Assembly (NCBI RefSeq): GCF_003601975.1
Contig: NZ_QZWZ01000020.1
Span: forward strand, 55,989-119,988
Source of the DNA: Mesorhizobium waimense
GTDB taxonomy: Bacteria; Pseudomonadota; Alphaproteobacteria; Rhizobiales; Rhizobiaceae
Length of the DNA stretch: 64,000 bases
Reading direction: 5' to 3'
The position numbers were made by a program, and so were the translations under genes. Below the pieces are notes generated by a model that saw only the letters and a program-made list of their open reading frames with translations, had not been told where the DNA came from and did no database searches. This document shows, piece by piece, positions 40,972-49,586 of this stretch (position 1 is its first letter; the number at the start of each line of letters is the position of its first letter).

Positions 40972-41976
40972 TCAGCCCTCCTCGTCGGCCTGTGTGGCCC
41001 GCCCCACGCCGAAGCGCCTGCGGTAATCGCCAGGCACCAGCCCCGTTATCCTGGCGAACACTTTCCGAAACGAGCCGGGGTCGTCGTAGCCGACGTCCCA
41101 GGCGATCTGGTCGACGGATCGCGTCGTCATTTCCAGCATGTCGCGTGCCTTGCCGACGCGCAGATGCTGGCAATATTCGGTTGGCTTGAGGCCGGTGGCG
41201 TTGCGGAAGCGACGCAGGAAGGTCCGCTCCTCCAGGCCGGCCTGCTCGGCCATCGAGCCGAGCGTGACATCGCGCGCCCCTCGTGCCTGCAGCCAGTGCT
41301 GCACCTTGAGGATCGCCTCGTCGCCATGGTTCAGCCGCGGCGCGAAGGGACTGTAGAAACGCTGCTCGCGTCCCGGTGGGTCGACCAGCATGAAGCGCGC
41401 CGTCGCCATCATGACCGCCGACCCAAGCACCCTGTCGACCAGCTTGAGACCGAGATCGGTCCAGGCCATGTAGCCACCGACGGTGATGATGTCGCCATCG
41501 TCGATGACCAGCCTGTCGGCGTCGAGCAGGATGTCGGGAAAGCGCCTGGCCAGCGCCTCGCTGTAGGCCCAGTGCGTCGTTGCCGCGCGGCTGGACAGCA
41601 GTCCGGTTTCGGCAAGCACGAAGGCACCGGCGCAGACCGAGCCCAGCGTCGCACCCGCCGCGTGGCGCGCCCTCAGCCACTCGGCATAGGGCGCTGCCGT
41701 CTCGCGCGCGATCGGCTGGCCGAGTGTCGGCGGCAGGATGGCCATGGCCGGCCCGTTACCGGGTTCGCTGCCAGCCGGCTCGCTGTCGAAGCTGCGGATG
41801 ACGGCACCCTCCTGCAATTGCCAATGGCTGATGCGAAGCCGCGGCGCCTGTGTCGACCGCGCCTGCGCCATCTGGTCGGCCAACATGAAAAGATCGGTGA
41901 GCCCAAGCACGGCGGCTTGCTGCACGCCGGGATAGACAACAAGCCCGATCTCGATCGGATCACGCACAGCGGCCAT
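40972..41976 (-). CDS. GlxA-type AraC-family regulator
   Basis: A 334-aa regulator with an N-terminal DJ-1/PfpI-like domain (IGLVVYPGVQQAAVLGLTDL; the nucleophile-elbow-like GSVCAGAFVLAETGLL) and a C-terminal AraC double HTH (AILKVQHWLQARGARDVTLG, then FLRRFRNATGLKPTEYCQHL). This is the GlxA/FtrA arrangement. Members sense amino acids, nicotine, carnitine or oxidative signals. It is divergent from the alpha/beta hydrolase gene (118 bp between starts), its probable target. Confidence 0.93.
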   Translation of the reverse strand: MAAVRDPIEIGLVVYPGVQQAAVLGLTDLFMLADQMAQARSTQAPRLRISHWQLQEGAVIRSFDSEPAGSEPGNGPAMAILPPTLGQPIARETAAPYAEWLRARHAAGATLGSVCAGAFVLAETGLLSSRAATTHWAYSEALARRFPDILLDADRLVIDDGDIITVGGYMAWTDLGLKLVDRVLGSAVMMATARFMLVDPPGREQRFYSPFAPRLNHGDEAILKVQHWLQARGARDVTLGSMAEQAGLEERTFLRRFRNATGLKPTEYCQHLRVGKARDMLEMTTRSVDQIAWDVGYDDPGSFRKVFARITGLVPGDYRRRFGVGRATQADEEG

Positions 41977-42094
41977 TTGTCAGTTTTGCCTCGTTCAATG
42001 TCTATTTTGCCAATCCTCACCATGGCCGAGCTTCTCTAGCCTGTCCACAGAAGGAGCGAACCTTCGCCGACAAACCAACTTCAGGAGCAGAACG

Positions 42095-42919
42095 ATGAGC
42101 ACATTAACCACCAGCGACGGCACCGAGATCTTCTACAAGGATTGGGGCAACGGCCAGCCGATCGTTTTCCATCACGGCTGGCCGCTCAGTTCCGACGACT
42201 GGGATAACCAGATGTTGTTCTTCCTCGACAAGGGTTTTCGCGTCATCGCCCATGACCGGCGCGGCCATGGCCGTTCCTCGCAGACCGCGAGCGGCAACGA
42301 CATGGACACCTACGCTGCGGACGTCGCGGCACTTGCCGAACATCTCGATCTCAGCAATGCCGTCCATATCGGCCATTCGACCGGCGGCGGCGAGGTGGCG
42401 CGCTACGTTGCCCGCCATGGCGGCGGTCGCGTCGCCAAGGCGGTGCTGATCGGTGCGGTGCCGCCCATCATGGTCAAGTCCGACAGCAACCCGGGCGGCC
42501 TGCCGCTAGAGGTCTTCGACGGCTTTCGCGCAGCCCTTGTGGCGAACCGCGCCCAGTTTTTCAGGGATGTTCCTGCTGGCCCGTTCTACGGCTTCAACCG
42601 CGATGGCGCCAAAATCTCGCAAGGGGTCGTCGACAATTGGTGGCGCCAGGGCATGATGGGCGGCGCCAAGGCCCACTACGACTGTATCAAGGCCTTCTCA
42701 GAGACCGACTTCACAGACGATCTCAGGAAGCTCGACGTACCCGTTCTGATCATGCATGGGGGCGACGACCAGATCGTGCCGATCGAAGATTCCGCCCTGC
42801 TTGCGGCAAAGCTGGTCAAGCACGGCACGCTGAAGGTTTATGAGGGCCTTTCGCACGGCATGTGCACCACCCATCCGGAGACCATCAACGCGGACCTGCT
42901 GGCCTTCATCCGGACCTGA
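42095..42919 (+). CDS. Alpha/beta hydrolase, non-haem chloroperoxidase type
   Basis: A 274-aa cytosolic hydrolase. The nucleophile elbow is GHSTGGG (Ser95), the oxyanion-hole region HHGWPLSSDDW, the acid in HGGDDQIVP and the catalytic His in LSHGMCTTH. The pattern YKDWGNGQPIVFHHGWPLSSD is that of cofactor-free haloperoxidases/arylesterases. Strong AGGAG upstream of the ATG. Regulated probably by the divergent GlxA-type protein. The natural substrate is probably an ester or peracid. Confidence 0.93.
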   Translation: MSTLTTSDGTEIFYKDWGNGQPIVFHHGWPLSSDDWDNQMLFFLDKGFRVIAHDRRGHGRSSQTASGNDMDTYAADVAALAEHLDLSNAVHIGHSTGGGEVARYVARHGGGRVAKAVLIGAVPPIMVKSDSNPGGLPLEVFDGFRAALVANRAQFFRDVPAGPFYGFNRDGAKISQGVVDNWWRQGMMGGAKAHYDCIKAFSETDFTDDLRKLDVPVLIMHGGDDQIVPIEDSALLAAKLVKHGTLKVYEGLSHGMCTTHPETINADLLAFIRT

Positions 42920-43044
42920 CGCGACATTGCTGATGCAGGCGTGGCGGCCACGACGCGAGCCGCCTATGGAGACAAATGGCCGCTTTGGCGGTCATGCGCG
43001 GCGAGAAAGGCCTTCGCCGCGCCTCACTGTCGAATTCATGGAAG

Positions 43045-43242
43045 CTAGCGTGCCGATTGTTTTCTGGCGGCAATCGCGCAGAGGAAAGCCAGTGCGGCGG
43101 CGTCGCATGCCGTGCGGGACGGACCTTTGGCGAAAAGAACCGCGTCCGCGGCTGGGATCGTCAGGCCATACTTTTGGGCGAAAGAGATAACTTCATACGG
43201 CTGGTCGTCGGCTTGATTGCGTCTCTCGAACTCGTATTCCAT
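43045..43242 (-). CDS. Small soluble protein, unknown function
   Basis: A 65-aa protein from the ATG at 43242, with GGGAGGAG 8 nt upstream. The sequence EYEFERRNQADDQPYEVISF and AQKYGLTIPAADAVLFAKGP suggests a small helix-turn-helix-like fold similar to DUF3606-type stress proteins, followed by an Ala-rich hydrophobic helix (AALAFLCAIAARK). Not firmly recognised. It sits near the tRNA-Pro gene. Confidence 0.65.
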   Translation of the reverse strand: MEYEFERRNQADDQPYEVISFAQKYGLTIPAADAVLFAKGPSRTACDAAALAFLCAIAARKQSAR

Positions 43243-43474
43243 AAATTGTCTCCTCCCGTTGCGCGACCTTGTCCCTCCTTGGTCAGACGCAAAAATTAAC
43301 CACCGACGGCCAGCGCAAGTCCAGCAATTGGGAATTGTGCTAAAACGATACATTCTGAAATCGCTCTCCAACGGCGGTTGCAGGAACCTCGCGTGGGGAT
43401 CGAACGGCAGGCATGGCAGCCGAGGCGAAGGACCTGTCGTCATCGCCGGGGTTCGTATCGTTGATGTAGGGAAA

Positions 43475-43551
<77 letters not shown>

Positions 43552-43661
43552 AGGCCTTGCGGCGTATAAGGTTCCGGGCCTTGCCGCGCAACCCCTAAAA
43601 CGCAACCGCAACAAACGGCTGCGGCGCGACGAGTGCAAGGCGCGCCAGGGTTGCTTCCCGC

Positions 43662-44858
43662 TTAGCGATTCTGCCGGGCGATCTTGCGGGCGAGCGCGTC
43701 GCCCTGGATGCGGGCATTGGAAAAACAGCCGCGGATGCTCGGCCGCATGCCGGTGAACCACAGGCCGGGTAGTTTCGGATCGCTGTCGGAACCGTTGAAC
43801 AGCGGCACCCCCTTGCCGTCGAGCACGCCGAGCTTGCCGACCATCGTCTCCAGCCCGGTGCGGTAGCCGGTGGCGGCAATGACGATGTCGGGCGAGATCG
43901 TCTGGCCATTGTCGAGAATGACGCCGTCCGGCGTGAATTCCCGCAGTTGCGGCACGACGATGATCCTGCCTGTCTTGATGGCGGCGGCGGCGCCGTCGTC
44001 GGCGGCGATCGCGGTGTAGTCGCCGACCAGGCGGCTGGCGCCGCCCGAAGCCGTCGCAGGCAGGCCGAATTTGCTGAGGTCGCCGAGGGCGAGCCGCTGC
44101 GTTGCCGCGATCACGGCGTCGGCGAGCCACACCGGCAGGCGCGCCAGCACCGGCGAAAACCGGTGCACTGCGATCTTGCGGCCGATGCGCTTGGGCAGCA
44201 GCGCCGGGCCGTTGCGCGCCGACAGCCACATCTGCCCAGGGTTCGCCCCGGCGAGGTGATTGAGCGCGTCGAAGCCCGAATTGCCGGCGCCGACCACCAG
44301 CACCGTCTTGCCGTCATAATCCCTGGCCGAGCCGAAATCCGCCGAATGGATAATCCGTCCAGCAAAGTCCGTCATGCCTTTCCACTGCGGAATGAAAGGC
44401 TGGCGGTCGCGCCCGGTGGCGACGACGACATGGCGCGCGCGCCGCGGACCGGCGCTGGTCCGCACGATCCAGTGGTCGCCGCCGGACACGATCTCGTCCA
44501 CGCCGACGCCGAACGTGACAGGCAGCCGGTGCGTCTCGGCGAATTCGTTGAGGTGGCGGATGACGGCGGTTCGGTGCGGAAAGCCGGGCGTGCCGGTGGG
44601 GTAGGTGACACCCGGCAGCGCGGAAAGGTCGCGATGCGTGTTGAGATGCAGGTTCTCGTGCCGCCGGTGCCAGGGCTCGGCCAACCGGTTCTCGCATTCC
44701 AGCACCTGCACGGCCAAGCCGGCCTTGATCAGCGCGTGCGCGGCGGCGAGCCCGGCGGCGCCGCCACCGATCACGATCGCGCCGTCTAAGATTGCCGGTT
44801 CGCCGGTCCGCAAGGTTTCCGCCACCATGTCCGTCATTGTCATAACCGTGATTGGCAC
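43662..44858 (-). CDS. Flavin-containing monooxygenase-like NAD(P)-dependent oxidoreductase
   Basis: A 398-aa flavoprotein with two Rossmann motifs: FAD site IVIGGGAAGLAAAHALIKAG near the N-terminus and NADPH site VLVVGAGNSGFDALNHLAG near residue 190. Between them is the FATGYR-like ATGRDRQPFIP segment, and near the end IAATGYRTGLETMV, as in class B monooxygenases of the YUCCA/CzcO type. Such enzymes oxidise soft nucleophiles or carry out Baeyer-Villiger-type reactions. Several ATGs lie close together at the start; the first or the one five codons later may be used. It lies 110 bp downstream of the tRNA-Pro, on the same strand. Confidence 0.9.
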   Translation of the reverse strand: MPITVMTMTDMVAETLRTGEPAILDGAIVIGGGAAGLAAAHALIKAGLAVQVLECENRLAEPWHRRHENLHLNTHRDLSALPGVTYPTGTPGFPHRTAVIRHLNEFAETHRLPVTFGVGVDEIVSGGDHWIVRTSAGPRRARHVVVATGRDRQPFIPQWKGMTDFAGRIIHSADFGSARDYDGKTVLVVGAGNSGFDALNHLAGANPGQMWLSARNGPALLPKRIGRKIAVHRFSPVLARLPVWLADAVIAATQRLALGDLSKFGLPATASGGASRLVGDYTAIAADDGAAAAIKTGRIIVVPQLREFTPDGVILDNGQTISPDIVIAATGYRTGLETMVGKLGVLDGKGVPLFNGSDSDPKLPGLWFTGMRPSIRGCFSNARIQGDALARKIARQNR

Positions 44859-45130
44859 GCCAGTGTATCCGACATATGCCGCATGCGGCGCCGCGCCAAC
44901 TCGACGCGGTCATAAGACCGTCGTCCGCGCGGGTCGAAGACCCGTCGTCCGACCCGGTTGCCCACGGTCGTCTGCCGCGGCTGCAAAACCTGTCGGCCTT
45001 GCCGCCGGCGCCATTGCACAGTAATGACGGGTTGGCGCACGACCCCGAGACCCTGAATCGGGTTTTTCGAGGGCAGGCGCCGGTTTAGGAGTGCCTGGAG
45101 CCGTCCGCCCCAGGGAGCAACGAGGTGGTC

Positions 45131-45436
45131 ATGTCCGCGCGCATTTTCAGCCCAGCCAAAACCGCGATGCAATCCGGCAAGGCCAAGACCGGACATTGGG
45201 TGCTAGAATTCGATCCGGCGCAGCGCAAGAAGATCGACCCGCTGATGGGCTACACCACCTCGGGCGACATGCTGAGCCAGATCAGGCTGACTTTCGACAC
45301 CAGGGAAGAGGCCGTGGCCTACGCCGAGCGCGAAGGCCTCGCCTTCCGCGTCGAGGAACCGAAGGAACCCAAGCGCCGGCAGATTTCCTATGCGGAGAAT
45401 TTCCGCTATGACCGCAGGACGCCCTGGACGCACTGA
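45131..45436 (+). CDS. NDUFS4-like accessory subunit of NADH dehydrogenase
   Basis: A 101-aa homologue of the mitochondrial 18-kDa complex I subunit, found in alphaproteobacteria. Diagnostic sequence: ARIFSPAKTAMQSGKAKTGHW, then LEFDPAQRKKIDPLMGYTTS, SGDMLSQIRLTFDTREEAVAYAE and the C-terminal YAENFRYDRRTPWTH. It binds the matrix arm of complex I on the cytoplasmic side. The ATG at 45131 is preceded by GAGGTGG. It lies 57 bp upstream of tRNA-Arg, away from the nuo operon, as is usual. Confidence 0.94.
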   Translation: MSARIFSPAKTAMQSGKAKTGHWVLEFDPAQRKKIDPLMGYTTSGDMLSQIRLTFDTREEAVAYAEREGLAFRVEEPKEPKRRQISYAENFRYDRRTPWTH

Positions 45437-45493
45437 CCGGCATTGCCGGGCAACGCCCGGGCGTGAAGACATCAGCCGGCACGGCCGGCCAGC

Positions 45494-45570
45494 GGTCCCG
45501 TAGCTCAGCTGGATAGAGCACCGGCCTTCTAAGCCGATGGTCACAGGTTCGAATCCTGTCGGGATCGCCA
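45494..45570 (+). tRNA. tRNA-Arg (anticodon TCT)
   Basis: A 77-nt cloverleaf ending in encoded CCA. The acceptor is GGTCCCG paired with CGGGATC (one G-U), D-arm TAGCTCAGCTGGATAGAGC, anticodon loop CTTCTAA with anticodon TCT, and T-arm ACAGGTTCGAATCCTGT. It reads AGA/AGG. An accessory-looking stretch of small genes follows its 3' end, a common integration point, but no integrase is visible. Confidence 0.96.
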
Positions 45571-45658
45571 ATATTTCAATGACTTAGCGTTTGCGCGGCG
45601 GCGTGTTCCAACTCTGCCGGCGCAGAACTGGAGGCCGGTGGCCTGAAAGTTCACTTGG

Positions 45659-45742
45659 CTAATGCAGATAGCCCAGAAGCCACAGAACGATGATGACCGG
45701 TATCGGAATCCCGATGAGCCAGAGTAGCGCTCCTCGCAGCAT
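45659..45742 (-). CDS. 27-aa hydrophobic membrane peptide
   Basis: A very short gene below usual annotation limits. The ATG at 45742 has a perfect AAGGAGG 6 nt upstream and the frame ends in TAG. The product MLRGALLWLIGIPIPVIIVL plus WLLGYLH is a single transmembrane helix with a central IPIP kink. Tiny proteins of this type (basic start, one helix, short end) recur in alphaproteobacterial genomes but remain unnamed. The strong ribosome site and the exact membrane length support a real gene. Confidence 0.65.
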   Translation of the reverse strand: MLRGALLWLIGIPIPVIIVLWLLGYLH

Positions 45743-45850
45743 GATGTCCTCCTTAGCTTGCAGGAGGGAACGCGCCCCAAGGGGCTTGGTTCCGCTGGCG
45801 GCATCGGTCCACCTTGGCCGATGAGGGCAGCTACGGAGGCGCGTGATCGG

Positions 45851-46126
45851 TCAAACGTTCGGAGGGCCACCATAGAGCTGCACCCCAAGTCGCTCGCTTC
45901 TCCTCCACCGAACAACGGCGCGATAGGTGGCGCCGTCGGCTTGTATGTGAAGCACAAAGCGATCCGGTATTTTCACGCCGGGAGCGACGCGCAATTCAGC
46001 TCCGTTTTCGTGCTGATTTCTAACGGAGCAGCCTATCTCGGCGTTCTCCGTTGTGATGGTCGCTTCCTTCAGCACAATCTCTCGTGCATGAAGGCGCCTC
46101 TCTTTGCGGGGTCCGGACGGGTCCAT
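45851..46126 (-). CDS. Stand-alone PilZ-like domain protein
   Basis: A 91-aa protein from the ATG at 46126, with GTGAGG 7 nt upstream. The C-terminal 65 residues fit the rhizobial PilZ-like pattern: CSVRNQHENGAELRVAPGVK, IPDRFVLHIQADG and YRAVVRWRRSERLGVQLYGG. A short basic segment (GPRKERRLHAREIVLKEATI) precedes it and may hold the RxxxR c-di-GMP contacts. It would be a c-di-GMP receptor or a degenerate relative. The only cyclase in the window is at 7037. It lies downstream of tRNA-Arg in an accessory-like stretch. Confidence 0.7.
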   Translation of the reverse strand: MDPSGPRKERRLHAREIVLKEATITTENAEIGCSVRNQHENGAELRVAPGVKIPDRFVLHIQADGATYRAVVRWRRSERLGVQLYGGPPNV

Positions 46127-46453
46127 TCGATACCTCACTTCTCCCGGAAATCCTGCAGCCCTCAGTTTTCCAGCTCGATGTCTTCCAGCCCCAAGAGTCT
46201 CCAGCCCCAGGTCGTCCTCGCCTCGAAGATGCTTCACGCGGCCGCTCAGTTCCGGACCGTGGCAGGCATGCTCACGCATCGGACCTTATGCAAACTTGAA
46301 TTTCAATTAATATCGTAGAGCAGTTTCCATTCCGTTAGCGGTCGCTAAAACGTTTCCGGAAACCTTCCGGCCCCCCGGCCGCCGTTCTGGTCGGCAGGCA
46401 GAACCAACGACAGCATGCGACGGCCTGAACGCGGCAATCGGGTTTGCTCCGGC

Positions 46454-46699
46454 CTACTCGACCAGCACATGCGCCTCACGGGCGGCGCCGACAAACGCAT
46501 CCATGGCCGCATCGGCCGGAAGGTCGCCGCTCATGGCACGGCGGCAGGCGCGCAGCGCCGAGCCGTGTTGCGCACTCCCGGCGTCGCGCCATTGGCCTGT
46601 CAGCAATTCGACCGCCTGCTGTGCGCTGGAAATGTGCCGGATCGAGCCCGCGATGCCCACCGAAACCGCAACCGGCCTCGAAAACCATCCCTGGGTCAT
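46454..46699 (-). CDS. DUF982-domain protein
   Basis: An 81-aa DUF982 protein: WFSRPVAVSVGIAGSIRHIS, then SAQQAVELLTGQWRDAGSAQ, ACRRAMSGDLPADAAMDAFV and AAREAHVLVE. It is closer to the consensus length than the copy at 7882. No good ribosome site is present before the ATG (AAGGG only). Function unknown. Confidence 0.78.
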   Translation of the reverse strand: MTQGWFSRPVAVSVGIAGSIRHISSAQQAVELLTGQWRDAGSAQHGSALRACRRAMSGDLPADAAMDAFVGAAREAHVLVE

Positions 46700-47135
46700 G
46701 GGTAAAACCCTTGCTGTTATGATCCACCAAAACGCAGCATGCGGCGCTAGGTTTCATCGCCGCCCTCTCAACTGGGCGTGAACTACCCGTTGCCGCTGAT
46801 TTCTCCCTTGTGGCTGTCGCGAAACATGCGGCGCACTATAAATGCGGGGCGAAGAACTCGTTATATTCTTGCTGAAAGAGCGCGGCGCTGGTACTTGTTG
46901 GCGGCGCAGATTCAAAAAGATCGAATCTGTGCCGGCTTGCGTAACGCAAAAAATCGCGCATGCTGTCCCGGCCATGATCCCGAATGGTGGCAACCTGTTT
47001 CGAGAAGGATCATGGTCAAACGAGAAGCAGAGCCCCGTCCCGTTAAAAATGGGATGGTCAGCTCAGGCAATGCTCTGGATGTCTGATGCCATTGCCCCCA
47101 TGGCGTTCGGAAGAGCAAGGCATATGGGGAAATAA
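46700..47135. other. Intergenic region without a recognised gene
   Basis: This 436-bp gap between the DUF982 gene and the divergent ArsR-type gene has mixed, partly AT-rich sequence (for example TTATATTCTTGC near 46862). Short ORFs here lack ribosome sites and have odd composition. I see no terminator or RNA structure. Confidence 0.45.
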
Positions 47136-47495
47136 ATGGTCTCGAAGGAACTTACTTCCAACGCCGAAACAGCGGCCGCCTTCCTGTCCGTAATGGGCAA
47201 TGGCAAGCGGCTTTTGATCATGAACTATCTGGCCGAGGGCGAATTGTCGGTCGGCGTTCTCGCCGATAAAGTCGAGCTCAGCCAGTCCGCGCTCTCGCAG
47301 CATCTTGCGAAGTTGCGGAGGTTCGGCATCGTCGAAACCCGCCGCGACCGGCAGATGGTCTACTATTCCTGCAAGTCGGCCGCCGCGCGCGAACTGCTTG
47401 CCTTGCTGGACGGCTTGCTGGCAAAGGAGAAGCCGCTCGCGGGCCGCCATCAACTGTACGTCACCGAAAGGCAGCGCCGGCCGCAGGCAGCCTGA
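47136..47495 (+). CDS. ArsR-family winged-helix regulator
   Basis: A 119-aa dimeric repressor-like protein. The HTH is LSVGVLADKVELSQSALSQHLAKLRRFGIVETRRDRQMVYYSC, typical of ArsR/SmtB. The metal-binding CxCxxC of classical members is absent; the only Cys is in YSCKSAA after the wing. It resembles NolR/BigR-type rhizobial ArsR proteins, which regulate nodulation or sulfide response. No adjacent target gene is obvious: the next intact gene in the same direction is the FAH-family hydratase, 470 bp on. Confidence 0.9.
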   Translation: MVSKELTSNAETAAAFLSVMGNGKRLLIMNYLAEGELSVGVLADKVELSQSALSQHLAKLRRFGIVETRRDRQMVYYSCKSAAARELLALLDGLLAKEKPLAGRHQLYVTERQRRPQAA

Positions 47496-47625
47496 GGCTG
47501 GCGCCGGTATCCGCCGGGCACGGCCGTGCCCGGCGACCCGGCCTCGGTCCGCAATTGGTCAAGGCAGGCGGCGTTGGGGTGTTGTCGATACCGAAACACC
47601 CCGGCCATAGCTAATGCCTCGCGCG

Positions 47626-47765
47626 GCAGAATATCGCTGCCCGCGCCTTGCCTCGTAGCGACGTTGCGCCGCCAGCACCAGCACTGTGATGATGATCGGG
47701 ATCATCGACAGCGCGGCGATCGCCGGTCGATGTTGTCGCGCAGCGACGCCATGGCCACATCCTGC
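47626..47765 (-). pseudogene. Remnant of the C-terminus of a polyamine-type ABC permease
   Basis: The minus strand reads MASLRDNID, then, after a one-base loss, AIAALSMIPIIITVLVLAAQ. This parallels the end of the intact permease at 48776 (GLRDNIDPAIAALSVILIII). The DNA match spans about 47671-47759 against 48816-48899 with moderate divergence, so it is an old duplicate or the trace of a related operon, not a recent copy. The rest of the gap 47496-47968 holds nothing recognisable. Confidence 0.65.
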
Positions 47766-47968
47766 CGGGTGCCATGGCTGAAGAACGAACTGCCCCTGAA
47801 GCCCGTCGGATCGACAGTGCCCGCCGGACCTGTTTGGGCAATGTGGACTCTCAATTCCTGCTCACCTATCCTGCCGGATATGTGGGCGGGTCCATAGCGG
47901 GTCGGTCTTTGCCGGGCTCCTGATCCGCGAAGCTACGGGCAGCTGTTCCTTGATTGCCGGAGCTGACG

Positions 47969-48757
47969 ATGCTCGATCCAGAAAAGGCCAGGGCTGCATC
48001 GCAGTTGCTGGTAGGCCATTGGGACAAGGGCACCCGCCTCCACGCCATACCCGAGGAATTGCGGCCACAGACGCGGATCGAAGGTTACGCCATCCAGTCG
48101 CATGTGATGGATCATTCGGCGTCGCCGCTTTTCGGCTGGAAGATCGCCGCAACCAGTCTGGCTGGACAAAGGCACATCAACGTCGATGGCCCGATGGCCG
48201 GGCGTCTCCTGGCCGAAAAGGCGGTTGAGATCGGCGGGGCTGTTTCCCTGGCGACGAGCAGGATGCGTGTTGCCGAGATCGAATTCGCTTTTCGTTTCGG
48301 CCGCCGGTTGCCGCCTCGTTCGGCACCTTATGACATCGCTGAAGTGATGGATGCCGTGGCGACCGTGCACCCGGCGATCGAAATACCGGACTCGCGATAC
48401 GACGATTTCTGCGCCGTCGGCGCGCCGCAACTGATAGCGGACAACGCCTGTGCCAATCTGTTCGTCATCGGCGAGGCTGTAGAAGACGATTGGCGCGACG
48501 TGGATCTCGCGCAGCACCCGGTGGGCGCTTTCGTTTCCGGAAAGTCTGAGCACAACGGAACCGGGGCAGCGGTGTTGGGCGACCCTCGTATTGCGCTTGC
48601 ATGGATCGTCAATGAATTGTCGGGCCTGGGGATAGCACTCCAGCCGGGACAGGTGGTGATAACCGGTACCTGCGTGACGCCGATCAGCGTCGAAGCCGGT
48701 GACGAAGTCACCGGCGATCTGGGCAGGTTTGGTCGCGTCTCGGTCAGTTTTGTCTAA
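47969..48757 (+). CDS. 2-keto-4-pentenoate hydratase/FAH-family protein
   Basis: A 262-aa enzyme of the fumarylacetoacetase fold (MhpD/HpcG/XylJ type). Family landmarks are LFGWKIAATS, AEIEFAFRFGRRLP (metal-binding Glu residues), HPAIEIPDSRYDDF, QLIADNACANLFVIGEA and the C-terminal PGQVVITGTCVTPISVEAGD. Members add water to 2-oxo-4-enoates or decarboxylate oxalocrotonates at the end of ring-cleavage or related pathways. It is convergent with the polyamine-type ABC operon and may be part of that catabolic cluster. ATG at 47969 with GGAG upstream. Confidence 0.88.
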   Translation: MLDPEKARAASQLLVGHWDKGTRLHAIPEELRPQTRIEGYAIQSHVMDHSASPLFGWKIAATSLAGQRHINVDGPMAGRLLAEKAVEIGGAVSLATSRMRVAEIEFAFRFGRRLPPRSAPYDIAEVMDAVATVHPAIEIPDSRYDDFCAVGAPQLIADNACANLFVIGEAVEDDWRDVDLAQHPVGAFVSGKSEHNGTGAAVLGDPRIALAWIVNELSGLGIALQPGQVVITGTCVTPISVEAGDEVTGDLGRFGRVSVSFV

Positions 48758-48775
48758 TTTAGAGCAATTCCAGAA

Positions 48776-49582
48776 CTAATGCCCGCCGCGCTGCCTGGCC
48801 ATGACACTGCGCACCGCCAGCACCAATACCGTGATGATGATCAGGATCACCGAGAGCGCCGCGATCGCCGGGTCGATGTTGTCACGCAGGCCCATCCACA
48901 TCAGCCGAGGCAGCGTAATCGCGTTGACTGAGGTGATGAACAGGGTGACGCCGATCTCTTCCCAGGACAGCACGAAGGAGAGCAGGGCGGCGGTGACGAT
49001 GCCGAACTTGATGTTGGGCATGATGATGCGCGTGGCACGCTGCCACACGCTGGCGCCAAGGCCGCGCGCGGCAAGGTCGATGCGCCGGTCGAGCTGGCTG
49101 AGCGAGACCAGGATCAGCACCGTCGCGAAAGGCACCGTCATCACCGAATGGGCCATGGCGACGCCGAGCCAGGTGTCGTAGCCGAAGAATGAGCTGAAGC
49201 CGGAGATCGAGGTCAAAAGGAAGTAGAGCGTGATCGCCGAGACCACCGGCGGCACCACCATCGGCAACAGCACGAAGCCGACTAGGGCAGCGGTGAAGCG
49301 CGGCTGGAACATCCACACACCGAGGCTGAAGCAGAGCGCCAGCACCGTCGAGATGGCGCTGCTGACGATGCCGATGCGGATCGAGAGCAGGATGGCGTCG
49401 ATCCAGCGCGGATCCTCGATCAGCGCCCGGTAATGGCGCAGCGACAATTCCCCCGTCGGCATCGCCAGCATACGGCTCGGCGTCAGCGACACCGGAATGA
49501 CGGCCAGTAGCGGCAACAGCAGGAACAGCGCCACAAGGCCGGCAAGTGCAAGCGAGACAGGTCCGGGGCGATAGGTCGGCAT
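48776..49582 (-). CDS. ABC transporter permease, PotC-like
   Basis: A 268-aa inner-membrane protein with six helices. The EAA coupling loop is RIDLAARGLGASVWQRATRI followed by IMPNIKFGIVTAALLSFVLS. It pairs with the PotB-like permease upstream (4-bp gap). It imports polyamine-like or other cationic or opine-like compounds together with the binding protein and ATPase of the same operon. Final gene of the operon. Confidence 0.92.
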   Translation of the reverse strand: MPTYRPGPVSLALAGLVALFLLLPLLAVIPVSLTPSRMLAMPTGELSLRHYRALIEDPRWIDAILLSIRIGIVSSAISTVLALCFSLGVWMFQPRFTAALVGFVLLPMVVPPVVSAITLYFLLTSISGFSSFFGYDTWLGVAMAHSVMTVPFATVLILVSLSQLDRRIDLAARGLGASVWQRATRIIMPNIKFGIVTAALLSFVLSWEEIGVTLFITSVNAITLPRLMWMGLRDNIDPAIAALSVILIIITVLVLAVRSVMARQRGGH

Positions 49583-49586
49583 CGTG

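Noticed and set aside
45541..45957. A 138-codon minus-strand ORF running into tRNA-Arg
   Set aside because: Its end (SRQDSNL) is the usual false translation of a tRNA 3' half, and it covers the 27-aa peptide gene in another frame.
46778..47086. A 102-codon plus-strand ORF before the ArsR gene
   Set aside because: Odd composition, no ribosome site and no motif.
47611..47841. A 76-codon minus-strand ORF over the permease fossil
   Set aside because: It reads the remnant in the wrong frame; the similarity to the permease is in the other frames.
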